In this document: piece by piece, positions 26,218 through 34,070 of the stretch
How the letters are laid out: each line of letters begins with the position of its first letter
Numbering within the stretch: position 1 is the first letter of the stretch
NCBI RefSeq assembly: GCF_013409255.1
Contig: NZ_JACCAS010000002.1
Span: forward strand, 3,469,817 to 3,533,816
Direction: 5' to 3'
Source of the DNA: Paraburkholderia bryophila
GTDB lineage: Bacteria > Pseudomonadota > Gammaproteobacteria > Burkholderiales > Burkholderiaceae
DNA length: 64,000 nt
Made by a program: the position numbers and the translations under genes
The notes under the pieces: generated by a model
What the model saw: the letters and a program-made list of their open reading frames with translations, nothing else
Told to the model about the DNA's origin: nothing
The model's database searches: none

Positions 26218-26258
26218 GTGAAGAGTTGGCCGCGCCGCCTGCGCGTCTAACTCTTCAC
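26218..26258. terminator. Bidirectional hairpin between convergent genes
   Basis: GTGAAGAGTT (26218-26227) and AACTCTTCAC (26249-26258) are perfect 10-bp arms around a GC-rich 21-base loop. The right arm overlaps the stop of the convergent glycosyltransferase-like gene. Good position for a shared terminator; there is no strong T-tract. Confidence 0.5.
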
Positions 26259-27236
26259 ACTACGCACCGCATACGCGGACCACGTGGCAAGCCGCCCGAC
26301 ACTCAGCATCTTGGCAATCCGCTTCACGGCGTGCCGCACGCGGCCACGCAGATGCGCCACGCGCATATGCCGCCAGAAACGGTCCGGCGCAAATTCGCCG
26401 AACCGCGCTTCCTTTTCGAGCAGCGCCTTGCCGCCCGGCAAATGAACGAACGAGCAGCAGCGAAACCAGCGCACGTCGCGATAGTTGTTGCCGGCCCAGT
26501 GGCGGCCCACGGCCTGGTATGCGCCGACCTCGATCAGTACCTGCCCTTCGTCGACCAGCGTATTGAGCGCGGCCGAGATGAACGCTTCGTCGCCATGATG
26601 TTTGAGGCGCCCGCTTTCGCTGAGATAACGCGCGTAATAGGCGCGCGCACGCGGCACTAACCGGCGCAATGAAGCCGGCGTGGCGAGCAGGAATTCGCCG
26701 CCGTACCAGCGCGGATTTTTCAAACGCCGATCCGCGACGATTTCCAGATCCTCGACCACGCTCTCGCTGCCATACGCCGGAAACACCTGATCAGAAATAT
26801 CGAACACACCGAGCCCCGCCTCCGCGCAACGTTCGACCAGACTCCGGTCAAGCGGCAGCAGCGCCACCATATCGGCATCGAGCAACAACATCATCGTGTC
26901 TTCGGGCAAACTCGCGGCCACCTGGTCCATCAGGTCGAGCTTGAAATGCGCAGCGTAGAACGGCGTGTTCTTCGGCAACTCGATCGTCGCGGCCAGCTTC
27001 GTCACCACCGGCCGATGCTCCGCCGGCATGCTGCCGATCCGCTGTTCGACGAGTGCCGGCGCGTTCGTCATGATGGTCAGCGTCGGCATGCCGACGCGCC
27101 GCAAGCTGTTGTTCAGGCAGATCGCCTGGCTGACGTACGACAGCGGATCGCGGTTCGTGGAATTCGGACCGGGCTTCGCATCATCATCCACATAAACGAG
27201 CGTGCAAGGAAAAAGGTTCACGTTGCTCCTCACCAT
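26247..27236 (-). CDS. Glycosyltransferase-like protein (GT-A, DxD)
   Basis: 329-residue protein resembling GT8-type nucleotide-diphospho-sugar transferases. LFPCTLVYVDDD opens the nucleotide-binding region and MMLLLDADMVALLPLD carries the DxD metal motif at about 120-122. YGGEFLLATPASLRRL and HHGDEAFISAAL resemble acceptor-site motifs. The C-terminus is basic and may lie on the membrane. The ATG at 27236 has a weak ribosome site; a GTG at 27221 preceded by GAGGAG is an alternative start. It follows a VpsR-like activator gene on the same strand, hinting at envelope polysaccharide. I am not sure of the exact family. Confidence 0.6.
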   Translation of the reverse strand: MVRSNVNLFPCTLVYVDDDAKPGPNSTNRDPLSYVSQAICLNNSLRRVGMPTLTIMTNAPALVEQRIGSMPAEHRPVVTKLAATIELPKNTPFYAAHFKLDLMDQVAASLPEDTMMLLLDADMVALLPLDRSLVERCAEAGLGVFDISDQVFPAYGSESVVEDLEIVADRRLKNPRWYGGEFLLATPASLRRLVPRARAYYARYLSESGRLKHHGDEAFISAALNTLVDEGQVLIEVGAYQAVGRHWAGNNYRDVRWFRCCSFVHLPGGKALLEKEARFGEFAPDRFWRHMRVAHLRGRVRHAVKRIAKMLSVGRLATWSAYAVRSVKS

Positions 27237-27507
27237 GCGTGAGAGACGGTTCGCTTTTTCCAGCGCTGCCGCAATTGTTCGGAAGTCGAATCGGTGTGAG
27301 TCTGATCTGCGGGGATGGAGTCGGATGAACCGGGGCGCAGGCATCAGGTATGCCCAATCGTTTCACGTCCTTGCATTACCTTTCCGCCAAAAACCAGCGA
27401 GACATAACGCAGCGAGAATCGATCGTGTTTCGGCGTCGCGGCTCTGCGCAATAATTGCAGGCTAACTATTGGGCGCGCGTGAACAACTTACTGATCAATG
27501 CGGTGAA

Positions 27508-28872
27508 TCAGGCGCGCGCTTCGCTTTCCACGCCTTCGCGCATGCCGTGCGCGGCCAGCAAACGGTACAACGTAGCGCGTGAAATGCTGAGTTCGCGCGC
27601 GGCGTCGCCGGGGCGTCCGCGGTGACGCAATAGCGCGAGTTCGATCGCCTGGCGTTCCGCCGTTTCGCGCGCCTGCGCAAGCGTCACCGGCAGTGTCGTC
27701 GCATAGCTCGACAGTTCGAGATTTTCGGCGCTGATCGTGCGCCCTTCCGACATCACGATTGCACGACGCACCCGGTTAATCAGTTCCCGCACGTTGCCGG
27801 GCCAATCGTATTGATGCATGGCCGTGATCGCGTCCGGTGAGAAGCCGTACAAACGGCGGCTTGCGTCCTTGCGATAGCGGTCGAGCGTGGACAGCGCGAG
27901 CAGTTCGATATCCTTGCCGCGCGCGCGCAACGGCGGCTCGTCGATTCGCAACACGCACAAACGGTGATACAGGTCGGCGCGAAACCGGCCGGTTTCGATC
28001 GCGGCTTCCATGTCCACGTGAGTCGCACAGATAATGCGCACGTCGATGTCGATCGAACCCTGCCCACCCAACCGTTCAATGGTGCTTTCCTGCAGAAAAC
28101 GCAGCAGGTTCGCCTGGCTCTCGAACGGCAGATCGCCGATTTCGTCGAGAAACAGCGTGCCGCCGTTCGCCGTTTCGACGCGCCCAATTTTGCGCTGATT
28201 CGCGCCCGTGAACGCGCCGCGCTCATAACCGAACAACTCGGATTGCAGCAGATGCGGCGGAATCGCGCCGCAATTGATCGCGACGAACGGCGCCTTGCGG
28301 CGCGGCGAACGCGCGTGGATCGCGGCGGCGGTCAGCTCCTTGCCGGTGCCGGACTCGCCGGCAATGAACACCGGTGCGTCGGTGGTAGCGACTTTGCGGA
28401 TCGAGCGAAACAACGCGAGCATGGCGTCGCAGGTGCCGATCATCTCGCCTTCGGCCTCGGCAGTGTCGATGAACGCCGGTTCGCCGAGCGAGATCATGCC
28501 GCAGGCGTGGCCCACGGTGTCGACGATTCTTTCGTTGGCGGCCGGCAGCGTGATGTAGTCGAAGCAGTAGTCCCGCACCAGCCGGCGTGAATTCGCGTCG
28601 TCGAGTTGAGTGGCCGCGGCCATCGCCACCCAGCCGACGGTAGGCAAGGCCAGACAGGCTTCGAGCATGGCCACGTCGCGCGGCTCGTACACGCTCGAAA
28701 AATCGACGAGACCTCCCGCCAGCGAGCCGTCTTGCATGACTTGCCGCACTTCCTGAACCGAGCCGATGACTTCGACGTTCCAGTCGCGCGCCTGGAAGCT
28801 CGCGAGCAGATCCGCTGCTGGATCCCGGGTGAAATAGATAACGCGCCGCGTAGTGGCCTTCATTTTATGCAT
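27508..28872 (-). CDS. Sigma-54-dependent activator, VpsR-like
   Basis: 454-residue enhancer-binding protein. The N-terminal 150 residues (RVIYFTRDPAADLLASFQARDW) resemble the VpsR receiver-like domain and lack an obvious phospho-acceptor pocket. The AAA+ domain has Walker A GESGTGKE, the sigma-54-contacting GAFTGA and LFLDEIGDLP. The C-terminal Fis-type helix-turn-helix is GDAARELSISRATLYRLL. VpsR binds cyclic di-GMP and controls biofilm polysaccharide, and Burkholderia homologues act likewise; this is family knowledge. Starts at 28872 or 28863 are both possible and neither has a strong ribosome site. Confidence 0.87.
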   Translation of the reverse strand: MHKMKATTRRVIYFTRDPAADLLASFQARDWNVEVIGSVQEVRQVMQDGSLAGGLVDFSSVYEPRDVAMLEACLALPTVGWVAMAAATQLDDANSRRLVRDYCFDYITLPAANERIVDTVGHACGMISLGEPAFIDTAEAEGEMIGTCDAMLALFRSIRKVATTDAPVFIAGESGTGKELTAAAIHARSPRRKAPFVAINCGAIPPHLLQSELFGYERGAFTGANQRKIGRVETANGGTLFLDEIGDLPFESQANLLRFLQESTIERLGGQGSIDIDVRIICATHVDMEAAIETGRFRADLYHRLCVLRIDEPPLRARGKDIELLALSTLDRYRKDASRRLYGFSPDAITAMHQYDWPGNVRELINRVRRAIVMSEGRTISAENLELSSYATTLPVTLAQARETAERQAIELALLRHRGRPGDAARELSISRATLYRLLAAHGMREGVESEARA

Positions 28873-29096
28873 TGTTTTTTGAGTGTCCCGCACTGTCTGC
28901 ACTGGACTGTATCGAGCCCAGACCCCTCGGCGCTGCGCTATGCCGATGCGCTATGCCGATGTGTGTCCCGGATACGGTGAGGACCGTCGATGATACGCGG
29001 TACGGCCCCCATTCAGGCCGAGTCCGATGAAATTTAATGGTGTGGCGGCCGGGCTGTTTTGCGTTCCTTTTGTGTCCGTCCAGACAGATATCGGCG

Positions 29097-30260
29097 CTAT
29101 TTGACGCTATGCCGCAAGGGTCTGAAAAACGTGCGGATCTCGTGGGCGAGTAAAGCGGGCTGTTCCATGGCCGCGAAATGGCCGCCGCTGGGCATCTCGG
29201 TCCACTGCTGGACGTCGAAGGTACGTTCGAGCCAGCTACGCGGCGGATGGTTGATCTCTTTCGGGAAACTCGCGAAGCCAACCGGCGGCACGACGCGTTG
29301 GTTCGCGGCGAAGCGCATCGGTTGCAAACGGTTCTCCCAGTACATCTGGATCGACGGGCCGATACTTTGCGTGTACCAGTAGAGCGAGATGTCAGTGAGC
29401 AGATCGTCTTTCGAGAAAAGCCGCTCTATCTCGCCGCCGCAATCGCTCCACGCACGAAATTTTTCGCCGATCCAGGCGGCGAGTCCCACCGGCGAATCGT
29501 TGAGCGACGCCGCCAGCGTCAGCGGCTTCGTGCCGTGCAGGTGGGCGTAGCCGCCTTCGAGCGTGGCCCATTCGGTTTTCGAGCGCAGATAGCTTTCCTC
29601 GGCGGGCGTGAGCGGCTGCCGGTCCGCGCCGATCGCGGGCTCATACGAAGACGGCAGAAAGTTGAGGTGAATCCCGTCGACCCGCTGCGGATGCCGCGCG
29701 GCCAGCGCCACCGACATGCCCGCGCCAAGGTCGCCGCCCTGCGCGCCGAAACGCTCGTAGCCGAGCCCCTGCATCAACGACGCCCACAAGTCGGCCACCT
29801 GAAACGCCGAACAGCCTGGCTGAGCCGGCGCCGGTGAAAACGCGAAGCCCGGCAGCGAAGGCGCGACGACGTCGAACGAATCCGCGGGGTCGCCGCCGAA
29901 TGCGGCCGGATTGCACAGGTGGTCGAGCAACGCGTGGAACTCGAAGAACGAACCCGGCCAGCCGTGCGTCACGACCAGCGGATACGGCGCGGGGCCTTCG
30001 CCGCGCCGATGCACGAAGTGCACGCGCTGACCGCCGACGTGGGCGAGGTATTGCGGCTGCGCGTTCAGCTTGCGTTCCGCGGCGCGCCAGTCGAAACCGT
30101 CGGCCCAATAGGCGGCCAGTTCGCGCAGCCACGCGGTGTCGGCGCCTTGCTGCCACGCGGGAGACGGCGTGGCCGGCGCCCAGCGTGTCGCGCGAATCCG
30201 CCGGCGCAGATCGTCGATGTCGGCGTCGGGAATGGCGATCTGAAACGTGTCTATCCGCAT
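29097..30260 (-). CDS. Epoxide hydrolase (alpha/beta hydrolase with EHN domain)
   Basis: 387-residue epoxide hydrolase. The N-terminal EHN domain begins with IPDADIDDLRRRIRATRW. The oxyanion motif THGWPGS is at about 98-104 and the nucleophile is Asp177 in QGGDLGA. The catalytic His is in MPSGGHFAAMEQP near the C-terminus. Opens epoxides to diols. The ATG at 30260 begins the conserved sequence MRIDTFQIAIPD; the extension to 30323 is not conserved. It is divergent from lrgA. Confidence 0.9.
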   Translation of the reverse strand: MRIDTFQIAIPDADIDDLRRRIRATRWAPATPSPAWQQGADTAWLRELAAYWADGFDWRAAERKLNAQPQYLAHVGGQRVHFVHRRGEGPAPYPLVVTHGWPGSFFEFHALLDHLCNPAAFGGDPADSFDVVAPSLPGFAFSPAPAQPGCSAFQVADLWASLMQGLGYERFGAQGGDLGAGMSVALAARHPQRVDGIHLNFLPSSYEPAIGADRQPLTPAEESYLRSKTEWATLEGGYAHLHGTKPLTLAASLNDSPVGLAAWIGEKFRAWSDCGGEIERLFSKDDLLTDISLYWYTQSIGPSIQMYWENRLQPMRFAANQRVVPPVGFASFPKEINHPPRSWLERTFDVQQWTEMPSGGHFAAMEQPALLAHEIRTFFRPLRHSVK

Positions 30261-30400
30261 GGCAAACTCATCTGCTGGAGGCTGGGAAATCACGTGCGAT
30301 GCCCCACGGCGCACCTTGCGCACGCTACGAACACGAAGCAGGGGCCATGGTACACAATGGGCGCATTTTCCGTTTCCCCCTGCCCGTTCCGGAGACCGTC

Positions 30401-30772
30401 ATGCTTGGAGCGCTCGCTGCTCTTCTCACGTTTCAATGCCTTGGAGAAGGCATTTCGTACCTGTTCCATGTGCCCGTACCCGGACCCGTGATCGGCATGC
30501 TGCTGCTATTCGGCTTCCTCATGCTGCGTCCGAAAGCCGCCGACGCGATCGAGCCGACCGCGCTCGAATTGCTGCGTCATCTGTCCTTGCTGTTCGTGCC
30601 GGCCGGCGTCGGCATCATGGTATCGGCCGAGCGGATTCGCGGCGACGCGGTCGCGGTGATCGTCTCCATTGCGGTCAGCACGACGCTCGCGATCGCCGTG
30701 GCCGCGCTCGTCACGCGTGCGTTGATGCGCCGGCAGCGTCGCGATCCGGTCGCACCGGAGGCCGCCTCGTGA
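30401..30772 (+). CDS. CidA/LrgA family holin-like membrane protein
   Basis: 123-residue protein with four predicted helices. The family signature is FQCLGEGISYLFHVPVPGPVIGMLLLFG, followed by HLSLLFVPAGVGIM. CidA/LrgA proteins are holin-like and act with an LrgB partner in murein hydrolase control, overflow metabolism or export of small acids. GGAG lies six bases before the ATG at 30401. The GTG of the next gene overlaps its stop. Confidence 0.93.
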   Translation: MLGALAALLTFQCLGEGISYLFHVPVPGPVIGMLLLFGFLMLRPKAADAIEPTALELLRHLSLLFVPAGVGIMVSAERIRGDAVAVIVSIAVSTTLAIAVAALVTRALMRRQRRDPVAPEAAS

Positions 30773-31509
30773 CCGCTATCCCGAAGCTCGGCGCGATCTG
30801 GGTCTATCTCGCCGCGAGCCCGCTGCTCGGGCTGACCATCACGTTGATCGCGTATCTGATCGCTCAGATGCTCTACACCAAAGCGCGCTTCAATCCGCTC
30901 GCCAATCCGGTACTGATCGCGGTGGCGCTGCTGGTCGCGCTGCTCGAAATCACCCACACGCCGTATTCGACGTACTTTGAAGGCGCGCAGTTCGTCCACT
31001 TTCTGCTAGGCCCCGCGACGGTGGCGCTCGCCCTCCCGCTCTACCGGCAGTGGCCCAAACTGCGCCGCTCGGCCTTGCCGCTGATCGGCGGGCTGGTCGC
31101 CGGATCGTTGACGGCGATCGTTTCGGCGGTGGGCGTGGCGGCGTTGTTCGGCGCGTCGCATCAAACGGTCGCCTCGCTCGCGCCCAAATCGGCCACCACG
31201 CCGATCGCCATGGCGGTGGCGTCGGAAATCGGCGGCATTCCTTCGTTGACCGCGGTGCTCGTCATTTCAACCGGTGTGTTCGGTGCCGTGTTCGCGCGCG
31301 CGATTCTCAACGCGCTGCGGATCGTGGAACCGGAGGTGCGGGGCTTCGCGCTCGGCATTGCGTCGCATGGAATCGGTACGGCCCGGGCGTTTCAGGTCAG
31401 CGAGGAAATGGGCGCATTTGCCGGTCTGGGCATGGGTCTCAACGGCATCTTCACCGCGTTCGTCGTGCCGGTGTTGATGCCGCTGGCGGCACGGTGGTTG
31501 ATGGGGTGA
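30769..31509 (+). CDS. LrgB/CidB family membrane protein
   Basis: 246-residue partner of the LrgA-like protein, translationally coupled through a GTGA overlap at 30769-30772. Conserved features include LGPATVALALPLYRQW, SVTTPIA-like region SATTPIAMAVASEIGG, and ASHGIGTARAF near the C-terminus. About seven to eight membrane helices. The GTG start is required by the frame. No LytR/LytS-type or LysR regulator is adjacent. Confidence 0.93.
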   Translation: MTAIPKLGAIWVYLAASPLLGLTITLIAYLIAQMLYTKARFNPLANPVLIAVALLVALLEITHTPYSTYFEGAQFVHFLLGPATVALALPLYRQWPKLRRSALPLIGGLVAGSLTAIVSAVGVAALFGASHQTVASLAPKSATTPIAMAVASEIGGIPSLTAVLVISTGVFGAVFARAILNALRIVEPEVRGFALGIASHGIGTARAFQVSEEMGAFAGLGMGLNGIFTAFVVPVLMPLAARWLMG

Positions 31510-31536
31510 TGGGTTGACGGGGCGATAGGCGCAATC

Positions 31537-32484
31537 TCAGGGACGCTGCGCGTTGACCAAACTCGGCGCGCCACCCGGACCCGCCGGGTCGGGATTACCG
31601 AACGCCGGCAGGCTGCCGTTGCTTCGCGCTCGCACAATCTCCTCGCGCACTTGCTCGCGCGTCTTCGGCCCATCCGATTTCAACAACGTCCCGCCCGGCG
31701 CGGTGGGTTGCAGCGACGTCGACTGAAGCGGCGCTTGCGCCGTCAGTTCGGCCTGGCGGTTCGACGGCGACACCTGCTCGACGCTCACCCCAGGTGGCGT
31801 CTGCACAATCAGCGGCGGCACGGCCGGCGCGCTGGAGAGTCCCTGTCCCACCCTGATCGTCGGCGCCACGGCACGCGCTCGCGACGTCATCACAGCGGGC
31901 TCATCAAGCGGCACGTTGCTGCCCGCCAAGCGATCGCTTGAAGCGTTCGTCGCCTGGGTTTCCACAGCGCGTCGTTTGGTCGCGTAACCGGACGCACGGC
32001 CTGAATAATCGCGAGCCGCATAGTGGCGTTCACGCGAATGATGCCCCTTCGCCGGCAACGACGGCGACGTGCGCGTCGCTTTCGGATCCTCTTGCGCCAC
32101 GACCTGCGCCTGCTGCGAGGCTTGCGCGCGCACCTGAACCTCGCGTTGCAGCGCGGCCACCTGGCCATCGTTTTTGTGCGTCGCCGCTACCGCGTCGAGT
32201 TGCGCCTGAGCCGCGCCGAAGTCGTTGCGCTGCAAACTACTGCGCGCGGCTTGCAACTCGCTGGACAACACGGCATCCGGTGCACCGCGAACCACCACCG
32301 GACCGGACGTGATCGCCCCGCTCATGATGTCGCCGCGCGTGTGCCGGGCCGACTCGCCGCCGCTGCCCACGCCGGGCTCATCCGCCGACAGCCACTGCCT
32401 GCCGGACGGCGAGACGTAGGCCGCAATCGCCACCGCCCCGACCACGAGTCCGCTCAGAACGACTTTCCTGGGTTCGCCATACAT
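31537..32484 (-). CDS. Long hypothetical protein with DUF4148-like C-terminus
   Basis: 315-residue protein with an N-terminal membrane helix (about 8-26, VVLSGLVVGAVAIAAYV) and a long disordered Ala/Gln/Pro-rich body. A coiled-coil-like stretch, SELQAARSSLQRNDFGAAQAQLDAV, lies at about 75-110. The C-terminus TREQVREEIVRARSNGSLPAF matches the DUF4148 motif TREQVRAELVQL found in the small protein at 40526. Probably periplasmic, anchored by the N-terminal helix. The ATG at 32484 is preferred; function unknown. Confidence 0.65.
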   Translation of the reverse strand: MYGEPRKVVLSGLVVGAVAIAAYVSPSGRQWLSADEPGVGSGGESARHTRGDIMSGAITSGPVVVRGAPDAVLSSELQAARSSLQRNDFGAAQAQLDAVAATHKNDGQVAALQREVQVRAQASQQAQVVAQEDPKATRTSPSLPAKGHHSRERHYAARDYSGRASGYATKRRAVETQATNASSDRLAGSNVPLDEPAVMTSRARAVAPTIRVGQGLSSAPAVPPLIVQTPPGVSVEQVSPSNRQAELTAQAPLQSTSLQPTAPGGTLLKSDGPKTREQVREEIVRARSNGSLPAFGNPDPAGPGGAPSLVNAQRP

Positions 32485-32802
32485 ACCTTGTCCCCCTCCG
32501 ATCGTGGCCGCACGCCGCGCTCGTCGCAAACGTGTCCGAACTCATCAGAAGGTTCGCGGCGACCGACAGATCGATGCCACCGCAACGACCACGAGTTCGG
32601 GGCCGATCCAGTCACGTACGAAAGTGTGATTGAACTGGATGCGAGGAAATCTCGGTTTCCGCGTTTGAAACGCCGAAACGTCGGAATGGGCCTGCCAGTT
32701 GTCCGAAAAGGCCTGCGGCAGCGGGGTTTTCTTCCGAACCGTGTTGGAACTGCCAGGCAATCCACCGACATGAAAACATCTCGGCAGGCCAGGCAGACCC
32801 AA

Positions 32803-33702
32803 CTACACCAGCGGTCCTTCAGCCTGCTTGCCGCGCATGGCCACCGCGATCGAACTGCCGACAATCAACGCAATGCCTAGCAGCGCCATCGCGCCGATCG
32901 TCTCACCCCAAACCACGTACGCGAACAGCGCCGCCCAGACGATGCTGGTGTAGTTGTACGGCGCGAGCGCACCCGCGTCGGCTTCGCGAAACGCCATCGT
33001 CATCAGCAACTGCCCGGCCGTGGCGAACGCGCCGAGCAGGGCCATCGTCACGAGCGCTTCGAGCGACGGCGTGCGCCATGCCAACAGCAGCGAAGCGCCA
33101 GTGACGAGCGTTCCGATTACCGTGAAGTACAACACCGTGGTGCCCGAATCGTCGGTGGCGCGAATGCGCTTGATCTGAACGATCGACAACGCGCCGAAAA
33201 ATGCGCTCGACATCAGCAGCACCGGTCCGAGCCAGCTCGAATGCGCGCTGTCCGGGCGCACCACGAACAGCACGCCGATAAACCCGACGGCCGCCGCAAT
33301 CGCGTCACGCGGCTTGAGCGTTTCCTTCAGCAGCAGCGGCGCCAGAACGATCACCAGCAAGGTCTCTGAATAGACGATCGCGACCGCCTCGCTGAGCGGC
33401 ATGTACGGCAAACCGGCGAAGAACAGACCCGAAGCGCCGAGCAACGTCAGCGCGCGCAGCGTCTGACCGCGCACGTCCATGTGTCTGAGACGTTCGGCAA
33501 GCGGCTTGCCGCGCAGGCATACCGCGACGGCGGGCACGAGCCCGAACAGCATGCGGAAGAACGTCACTTCGTTGGCCGGATAGGCGAGCGCCACGGATTT
33601 GGCCAGCGCGTCGACGAGCGCGAAACAGAACATCGAAACGAGGATCAGCGCGATGCTGCGCGGCGGTACGGCGGTCGTCCGAACGGCGGTGATGGGCGGC
33701 AT
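32803..33702 (-). CDS. EamA/DMT family exporter
   Basis: 299-residue membrane protein with ten predicted helices in two EamA repeats. PLSEAVAIVYSETLLVIVLAPLLLKE closes the first half, and YNYTSIVWAALFAYVVWGE is typical of the second. AGGA lies six bases before the ATG at 33702. The family moves amino acids, nucleosides or other metabolites, usually outward. Substrate cannot be told. Confidence 0.9.
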   Translation of the reverse strand: MPPITAVRTTAVPPRSIALILVSMFCFALVDALAKSVALAYPANEVTFFRMLFGLVPAVAVCLRGKPLAERLRHMDVRGQTLRALTLLGASGLFFAGLPYMPLSEAVAIVYSETLLVIVLAPLLLKETLKPRDAIAAAVGFIGVLFVVRPDSAHSSWLGPVLLMSSAFFGALSIVQIKRIRATDDSGTTVLYFTVIGTLVTGASLLLAWRTPSLEALVTMALLGAFATAGQLLMTMAFREADAGALAPYNYTSIVWAALFAYVVWGETIGAMALLGIALIVGSSIAVAMRGKQAEGPLV

Positions 33703-34070
33703 GAGGGTTCCTGGGAAGCGCACGTGACGACTGCGGCGCCTGGGTTTTGCGTGGCGTTCTTGCGGCGTTCGTATGGCGTTCGTGCGGCGCTTATGAAGCG
33801 CGTGCCGTCGAAAAACGGATTATGCCCGCTGTCCGGAAGGCAGGTCGACCCCAGCCCAGCGACTCACCCAATGCGCATCGCATCACCGCCCTCGCCGTCC
33901 GGAAACTTTCCACCGACGATTCCGGGTAAGTCCCGATACAGGTAAGCAAAAGTAATAATATTATTCATATCGATTTCCGCATCGTGACGCCAAGGCTATC
34001 TGTCCATGGCCTCATGCAGTTTTAATAATAATTATGACCATCTACTAAGCGGGGACATCAGGAGATACAG
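33703..34070. other. Intergenic region ending in an AT-rich promoter stretch
   Basis: 368 bases with no credible gene. The last 120 bases before the glycosidase gene are strikingly A+T-rich and contain a perfect 12-bp palindrome AATAATATTATT (33954-33965). It probably holds the glycosidase promoter. Confidence 0.55.
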
